Shown in pieces: positions 58,818 to 64,000 of a stretch of DNA of 64,000 nt. Both the position numbers and the translations under genes were made by a program. Below the pieces are notes generated by a model. The model was not told the origin of the DNA, searched no databases, and saw only the letters and a list, made by a program, of their open reading frames with translations. Location: positions 744,001 to 808,000 of the forward strand of contig JAUKTV010000013.1 of assembly GCA_030549205.1 (NCBI GenBank), read 5' to 3'. Numbering within the stretch: position 1 is the stretch's first letter; every line of letters begins with the position of its first letter. The stretch comes from Apiosordaria backusii. Lineage: Eukaryota; Ascomycota; Sordariomycetes; Sordariales; Lasiosphaeriaceae.

Positions 58818-60457
58818 ATGCCTAATCTTGCCAACCTGCATCTCCAACATTGCTGGGAATGCAGGCGTAGACGCCTAGTCTGTGACGGGACGCAACCTGT
58901 CTGCACACGATGCCGTACGTCTGGCATAGTGTGCCCCGGGTATGCAGACAAAAAGCCACTGACATGGCTAGCTCCAGGACAGGTCATGTCCCGTCCCAAG
59001 AAGCGGAAAGGAGCCCGGCAACGAGCTCAAGGGCTGTGTGTCAGTCCCAAGCGACAGACACCGGCAGCGGCACCCTCTCCTCTGACACCTGAGACTGGGA
59101 AAGATAAGGTCACAGCTCCACTGATTTCTCCAAATCTCCGCCCAGAAATGTTCGATGTCATTGAAGCCATGTTGTACTGTGGGTTTTATATGGCAGTCCC
59201 TGTCAATGTTACAAGCCTGGATGCCAGGTTCAGAGAGCTGATTGCCGAGTTCCACAGACAACACCCGGATCTACCCCGATCTCCAAACCCATCAGCTCGG
59301 CCCGAGCCAGTTTGTGTTCCCCATGTTGACGGTCGAGGATATCCCGCTATCAATCCTTCACACCTTGGTTTCCGTAACCATCAACCATCGGATCATTCAA
59401 ATGTCCAACGAAACCGATCTACCTGTAGTGAAACCCATCTGGCCTCGCTTTTATCATCACCGCGGCATTGCCATCAGGGCAATCAACGAGCTGCTAGACT
59501 CGGAAGAGACCCGTCGTGGACTCGAAGCCGCTGTCAGCGTCTACGCCTTCCTTTTTGCCTTTCTTCAGCAATCTATGAGCCCATCTTGGCGGATACATGT
59601 TGACGGCTTTATGACTTTGCTGGAGTTTCACGGCGGCTTTGTGGAACTAATAGAGACATGTGATCAGATGCGACCGAGCCTTGTAGGCTTGATGATGTTG
59701 GTCTTCCATTTATCTTTCTTGACACCTTCCTCAGTCCAACTAACAACATTATGCACGGCAGCACCGCAATTCTAGCCAACACCACCAGCCCACCCAATAA
59801 TCAATTCCAAGTGGCTGACATCCCTACCACCATCCGGCTAACAGAAGAACTCTACACCGAAGTCTACTTTCCTCCCATGTCCTGCCCGGCGCCCCTCTTC
59901 ATCAAGCTAATAACCATCAACAACCTCCGTTCCCAAGATCCCTCCCACCCTGAAACAACCCGAGCAGCCCTGGATATTCTCTATCAAATAGAACGCTTCT
60001 CCCCCAAGAATGGGTCTCAAATCTTGACTCGTCAGTCTTCGCAGCCAAAGACGAATTCCTCCTTATCGGACGCATCTTCCACGCCAGCGTTGCTCTCTAC
60101 TGTATCTTATCCCTCCTAAGCACCGGAGCTCTGCCCCACACCCCAGCAGTAGGACTAGCTCGAGCAACGTACGCCAGGGCATTATTTTCAGTACTGGAAA
60201 CGGGGATGACGACGCCAAAGGCGAGGAAGAGGATGACGTGGCCGCTGATTGTCGCGGGTGTGGAGGCTGCGAGGGCTGGAGGGGAGGTGCAGAGATATAT
60301 CGGACGGTGTTTGGTTGATATGGCGAGGGATCAGGGGATTACGCCGCCTTTGGTGGCTAAGAGGCTACTGGAACGGTTCTGGGCGGGAGAGGGGAGTGGT
60401 TCTGGGGAAAAGAGGTGGGATGATTGTTGGGATGGGGCGTATGCTTTGATCATGTAG
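58818..60457 (+). CDS. Zn2Cys6 fungal transcription factor
   Basis: Residues 12-38 form a full binuclear zinc cluster (CWECRRRRLVCDG...CTRCRTSGIVC, spacing 2-6-6-2-6), followed by a basic linker (RPKKRKGARQRAQG). After a 79 bp intron (59179-59257) the fungal-specific domain begins with YYNTRIYPDLQTHQLGPS. A second intron (59697-59761) joins GLM to ITAILANTTSPPN. The rest reads RLTEELYTEVYFPP, FHASVALYCILSLLST, ending in WDDCWDGAYALIM. The frame breaks once at the C5 run near 60,002. One extra C gives FSPQEWVSNLDSSVF and a 498-residue protein. It is a nuclear DNA-binding regulator of the DUF3468 type (inferred); target unknown, although a GH16 fragment lies directly downstream. Confidence 0.85.
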
Positions 60458-60500
60458 AGGGAGCGAGACTGTGGCCATACACAAGCACACCCGAAACCAC

Positions 60501-60857
60501 TCAGGTACTATGAACCCCCACATACCTCACCTCCATCTCCGCCCCTGCCCCCCCCTCGTCTCCCCATTCGGCGTCTTGTCCCCTCCCTCATTAGCAACAT
60601 TATCCGGAAAATCCCCACCCACAGCCGCATTTAGTATAATAAACTTTTTCCCTCTCGTCACCGCGTTCCAAGCCCGCTCGTCATTCACCCTCCGGCCATC
60701 CACCTCGAAAGTCTTGTTCCCATTTACCCACCACGACAATCTCTCCCCCTCCAGTCCCCGCCAGGGTTAGTCCTGTCAATCTCCACTGCCACGGTATGGA
60801 ACTGGCCTGGTGTCCTGGTGATCCCCGGGACGGTGTTGCCGATTCCCGTGAATTTGA
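60501..60857 (-). pseudogene. GH16 glucanase, C-terminal half (separated)
   Basis: The minus strand reads FTGIGNTVPG...QFHTVAVEIDRTNPGGDW, then LSWWVNGNKTFEVDGRRVND, KKFIILNAAVGGDFPDN and near the end MEVRYVGVHST. This is the typical C-terminal half of a secreted GH16 beta-glucanase, starting exactly where the plus-strand N-terminal half at 62,744-63,344 stops. There is no start codon or signal peptide. Frame breaks occur at the C5/G5 run 60,745-60,749 and at a G7 run near the end. On its own it cannot make an enzyme, since the catalytic Glu motif lies in the other half. Confidence 0.7.
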
Positions 60858-61656
60858 CGAATTCTGAGCGGTTCTTGTTGTTGTTAAGATGTCGCCATGG
60901 ACTCTTGAGGAATTGAAAGTGGACACCTGAAGAATAGAACGTGTCCAACTAAGATGGGGAAAGGTATCGTGGTGTGGTTTCCGGGCAGAAGGCAGATCGG
61001 TTGGCAAGCGCGGGGGGAGGGGGGGGCGAGCGGTTTCGTTGGCACGACCTTGGGCAAGGAAAAGTACGGGTTTCAATTCGTGAGATCTGAGCTAAACTGA
61101 GTGAACTGGCTGCCTCTGGCGGAGTGGTCGCTTTTGTGGTTATCGGCGGCAGTGATGTCTAAGGACGGGCTCGAGGATGAAGCTGATATTTGCGGAAGCG
61201 CTGATTTGGCTGTCTTTCTTAATGGTTGAGATCGTTCGATAAGGCTGTGAACGGTGTGAAGACTGGGCGCCTGGGTTAAGGAGGTTCATGGCTGGGGCTC
61301 GATTGACTCGGTGATGGAGTCGCATGGCTTGTTCATTGGGTGTGTGGTCGCTGGTTGAGCTGGTAAGACGACTCCTCATGTTCTTCCTTGCAAACCTTCC
61401 AGCCTTGATTTGATGTGGGTGCCTTGGTGCCACCCTACGGCTTGCGCGCCCGTATGGCTGCGCCTGCTCTCGTCGCTCCTTCCCTCTCCCAACCCCAGGC
61501 AAGCGAGTGCCGCCTTAGCCATGAACGAGGATGCCTGATCTAAGTGGATACCTAGGGCATTGATAGGTAAGTTTTCCCACCAGTTCTTCCGTCCAAGAGG
61601 ACACCCAGACACATCATCCTCCATCAAGAGAAGTGCCAAGGACAGCAGCAAGCAAA
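60858..61656. other. Non-coding part of the putative inverted segment
   Basis: No gene seen. This stretch lies between the two GH16 halves, and its left edge is one inferred inversion breakpoint. Confidence 0.4.
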
Positions 61657-62129
61657 ATGCCTCGCACCGTGATTCATGTGAGTATCCCCTATGAAACATT
61701 GTGATCTTGAAGCTAACATTCTATAGAATCATATTGTCCAGAACTTCTATGGCGGATACAACATCGGCCAAGCATCAGGCCCCTTCATACCAAATGGGGG
61801 CTCGTCTCTAGCATCTGCCCCTCCTCAAGGTGCTTCTCGACCTTCCCTCCCCAAACCTCCTCATACAAAGAACAAGAACAAGAAGCGCAACTTTAGAGGC
61901 CGTCAAAAGAACAGGCAGAAGGTACCTTATCTATCCCCCCTTCACTACCTACCTTGTCCAACTCGTCTAACAAGTACCTTCCCACCAAAAAAAGCAGCAG
62001 AAGTACCTCGCCCCCAAGGCCCAGGAAAAAGCGCCCGAGAAGAACGATGTGGAGAGTAACGTTGCTGCGACAGAGGAGACTGGATCGCAGATGGTTAAGG
62101 TTGAAGTTATAGGGAATTGCCTAATCTAA
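61657..62129 (+). CDS. Small basic protein, unknown
   Basis: Three exons (61657-61677, 61727-61921 and 61998-62129) encode 115 residues. The middle is Gly/Ser/Pro-rich (GGYNIGQASGPFIPNGG) and leads to a strongly basic block (KNKNKKRNFRGRQKNRQK). The C-terminus is acidic. Exon 1 has only seven codons, but all splice sites are good (GTGAGT, CTAACATTCTATAG, GTACCT) and the frame is preserved. No family is recognised. The basic block suggests nucleic-acid binding or nuclear import. The last codons run directly into the MITE relic, so the present stop may be element-derived. Confidence 0.5.
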
Positions 62130-62325
62130 GAATAGGCTTTAAAGATAGTCTATAGGCCTCAAAAGATAGTCGATAGGCTTTAAAAACTACATAATAGGCG
62201 TTCCAATTGCAGTCAAATACGTATTAAACCAAATTTTAGACCTATCAGCTATCTTTTAATGCCTAATAGTTATCTTCAAAGACGTTTGTTTTAAGTAGCA
62301 GTCGTTATTATTTTGTCCATAACGT
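62130..62325. mobile_element. MITE, CACGC family, decayed copy 3
   Basis: Minisatellite units like those of copy 1 (AGGCTTTAAAGATAGTC, AGGCCTCAAAAGATAGTC) start the segment, and TTTTGTCCATAACGTG at its end matches the right terminal repeat. The left terminal repeat is not visible. AT-richer than copy 1. Confidence 0.55.
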
Positions 62326-62743
62326 GGGTAGCTACCTGCAACTGTGTCTGCAGCATGAACATTGTACCTTTGTATCTCTATTATGGCCCTTTCAAAGTTG
62401 CGTTGAGGAGTCGTTTTCCCTCATTACTGCTACCTATAGGATCTAATTCATTATACGCAAGAAACTTTCCCCTATGATCAAGCTTATATGCGGTGACGAC
62501 AAGGCTGCATACCCCTGAGCCTTGCAGTTCCCAGCAGGCATTTTACCCGCCAACAAAAGCGGCTGATAAAGGCAGGGTCACTCAATCTTTTGATTCCGGT
62601 ATCATTGGTGTGATAGTTAATATAGAGACCTTGATTTAGCACGCCGAACTTCAAGCCATAAAGGAGCCTTATCCTGAAGAAATGACCTTCTCCCTCGCAT
62701 CCCCTTATCTATGTTCGAAGTCTTACCGCCCCATCTCAATACC
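62326..62743. other. Promoter region of the GH16 N-terminal half
   Basis: No gene seen; likely the original promoter and leader of the GH16 gene. Confidence 0.4.
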
Positions 62744-63344
62744 ATGATAATCACCAACCCTCTCCCCACAACAGCCATCCTACTCCTTCTAATCCCCCTA
62801 GCTCACTCCCAATCCCCACCCACCCCCTTCACCCGCACCCTCTTCTTCGACAACTTCACCACCTACCCCCCCTCCACAACCCAGCCCTCCCCCTCAAAAT
62901 GGGCTTTCGCCTTGGGAACCTCCTACCCAGGCGGCCCAGCCAGATGGGGCACAAACAAAGTCCAATCCTACACTTCCTCCCCCCTCAACATCAACACCTC
63001 CTCCCCCCATAACACCCTACAGATCACCCCCCTCAAATCTCCCTCTGGGCAATGGACCTCCGCAAGACTCGAATCCCTCCCCCCCACGACTTCTCCTGCC
63101 CCCCCAATTCCAAACTCCTGATCTCCGCCTCCCTCCGCTTCGGCTCCTCCCCTCCACCCCACCAACTCGGAATCTGGCCCTCTTTCTGGTTATTGGGCGC
63201 CGATTTCAGAGGTAACTACCACAACTGGCCCTCCGTCAGCGAAATCGGCATCGCCGAGTCCATCAACGGCCAAAACACCCTCTGGCAAGTCCTCCACTGC
63301 GGCTTCGCCCCGGGCGGGCCATGTAACGAGTTCGATGGTATCGA
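62744..63344 (+). pseudogene. GH16 glucanase, N-terminal half with catalytic motif (separated)
   Basis: A signal peptide (TTAILLLLIPLAHS) is followed by TRTLFFDNFTTY, KWAFALGTSYPGGPARWGTN, LISASLRFG, GIWPSFWLLGADFRGNYHNW and EIGIAESINGQNTLWQVLHC, then GPCNEFDGID. This is the N-terminal half of a secreted GH16 beta-glucanase. The catalytic ExDxxE-type motif appears as EIGIAE, so the middle acidic residue is Gly here: either a mutation or a base error. Homology stops abruptly after about 63,344. The frame breaks once at the C7 run 63,079-63,085. The missing C-terminal half lies 2 kb away on the other strand. Confidence 0.72.
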
Positions 63345-64000
63345 CTTTTTGGCCTGCTTTCCAGCCAATGGCACTGCCCAACAAGGTCCTCAGCCATTGA
63401 CCCCATTTTGGAAAATCAATGGCCAAGACATCGTGGGAAGGATGGCGCCCCCGCCAAACCCACCCACAGGGCCAGCCCCTACACAGGTGTCACACGTCAA
63501 CCAACCAACCAACCACTCTCGGGCACCTACCTCGGGGACTTGAAGGATGGATTGCAGGACCAACTGAACATCGTGAGCCAGTCGTTGGAAGGCCATAGGC
63601 CTGGCGGTTAGAAATGGGATCTCAGTGGCTATAAAGGACTTGGCAGTGGCCTAAGGCTACTAACGTACAGGCTACCGGCTGAAGGATAAATATGCGTTTT
63701 ATAGACTTGATTGTATTCCTAGTCTCTTCTTCTTTCTTTATTACGGACTTTAAAGTTACTGAAGATTATTACTAAATTAAACTACTATTCTAAACTTTAA
63801 TATTATAGCCTTTATTATATATAATTTTTAAAACAGTTAATGTCTATTATTACTATTATTATTTACTATTACTATCTATTATTACCACTATTTATTATCT
63901 TATTTTATAAATACTATTATTGAATTAATATTATTAACTTTATCTTTACTACTATTATTAAATATTATCGATAGTCTTACTATATTATCCTATACTTTTT
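63345..64000. other. Repeat-like sequence, then AT-rich RIP-type DNA
   Basis: 63,360-63,470 resembles 58,590-58,700 (shared AACAAGGTC and AATGGCCAAGACAT words). After 63,640 the sequence becomes nearly pure A/T with ATT/TTA runs, like the interior of the MULE, and probably marks the edge of another RIP-mutated repeat extending past the window. Confidence 0.5.

Noticed and set aside
59179..59257. Frame change in the Zn2Cys6 gene as a frameshift
   Set aside because: A 79 bp intron restores the family motif YYNTRIYPDL exactly, so no error is needed there.
8892..63344. Secondary-metabolite cluster or novel defence system linking the genes
   Set aside because: No PKS, NRPS, terpene cyclase or other core enzyme is present; the HET gene, peptidases and regulators look like independent loci of ordinary fungal type.

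Overview
The window looks like a piece of a filamentous ascomycete genome (Pezizomycotina, most likely Sordariomycetes and perhaps Sordariales). Genes are spaced 0.2-5 kb apart and carry short introns, mostly 45-80 bp, with GTRNGT donors and CTAAC/CTGAC branch sites. Typical fungal families are present: HET, WSC, Zn2Cys6, S28 peptidase, DUF6601-like and Ctr. One transposon has been reduced to AT-rich sequence in the way expected of repeat-induced point mutation (RIP). The organism call is inferred from architecture and families; no marker gene names a species.

Layout. 1-2.3 kb is repeat-rich non-coding DNA with a TA-flanked MITE and, 0.6 kb away, an inverted empty copy of its insertion site. 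2.3-4.6 kb is an HSPA12-like Hsp70 ATPase. 6.1-7.4 kb is an FAD/NAD(P)-binding oxidoreductase. 8.9-11.7 kb is a secreted subtilase. 11.7-16.4 kb is gene-poor, with degenerate coding traces. 16.4-18.0 kb is a secreted four-WSC-domain protein. 20.3-22.2 kb (minus) is a C2H2 regulator with a long GC-rich leader. 22.2-28 kb is gene-poor. 28-29.5 kb holds a broken TPR-like relic overlapping an unknown minus-strand gene. 31.2-31.7 kb is a small hydrophilic repeat protein. 31.8-33.8 kb is a HET-domain gene whose stop codon lies inside the target-site duplication of a 3.18 kb RIP-degraded MULE transposon (33.8-37.0 kb).

The right half contains an agmatinase-like ureohydrolase (37.4-38.9), a long protein with a SUMO-interacting-type motif at each end (39.6-43.2), a DUF6601-like membrane protein (44.1-45.4), a small secreted protein (46.7-47.4), a secreted S28 carboxypeptidase (48.1-49.9), a ferric/cupric reductase (50.1-52.1, minus) divergent from a Ctr copper transporter (53.4-54.1), a 3-beta-HSD-type dehydrogenase (54.4-56.0, minus), a Zn2Cys6 regulator (58.8-60.5), and a GH16 glucanase gene in two opposite-facing halves (60.5-60.9 minus; 62.7-63.3 plus). 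Inverting the DNA between the halves would rejoin them. A MITE family beginning CACGC recurs three times in the last 8 kb.

How genes may work together. The reductase and Ctr transporter form a plausible high-affinity copper-uptake unit: surface reduction of Cu(II), then Cu(I) import, from one shared 1.3 kb intergenic region. The subtilase, S28 peptidase, GH16 enzyme, WSC protein and small secreted protein are independent secretome members; nothing suggests a secondary-metabolite cluster.

Sequence quality. At least eight single-base reading-frame breaks fall in or beside homopolymer runs inside otherwise well-conserved genes. Most are repaired by adding one base to the run. I read this as consensus error rather than mass pseudogenisation, and I annotate those genes as likely intact with the break noted.
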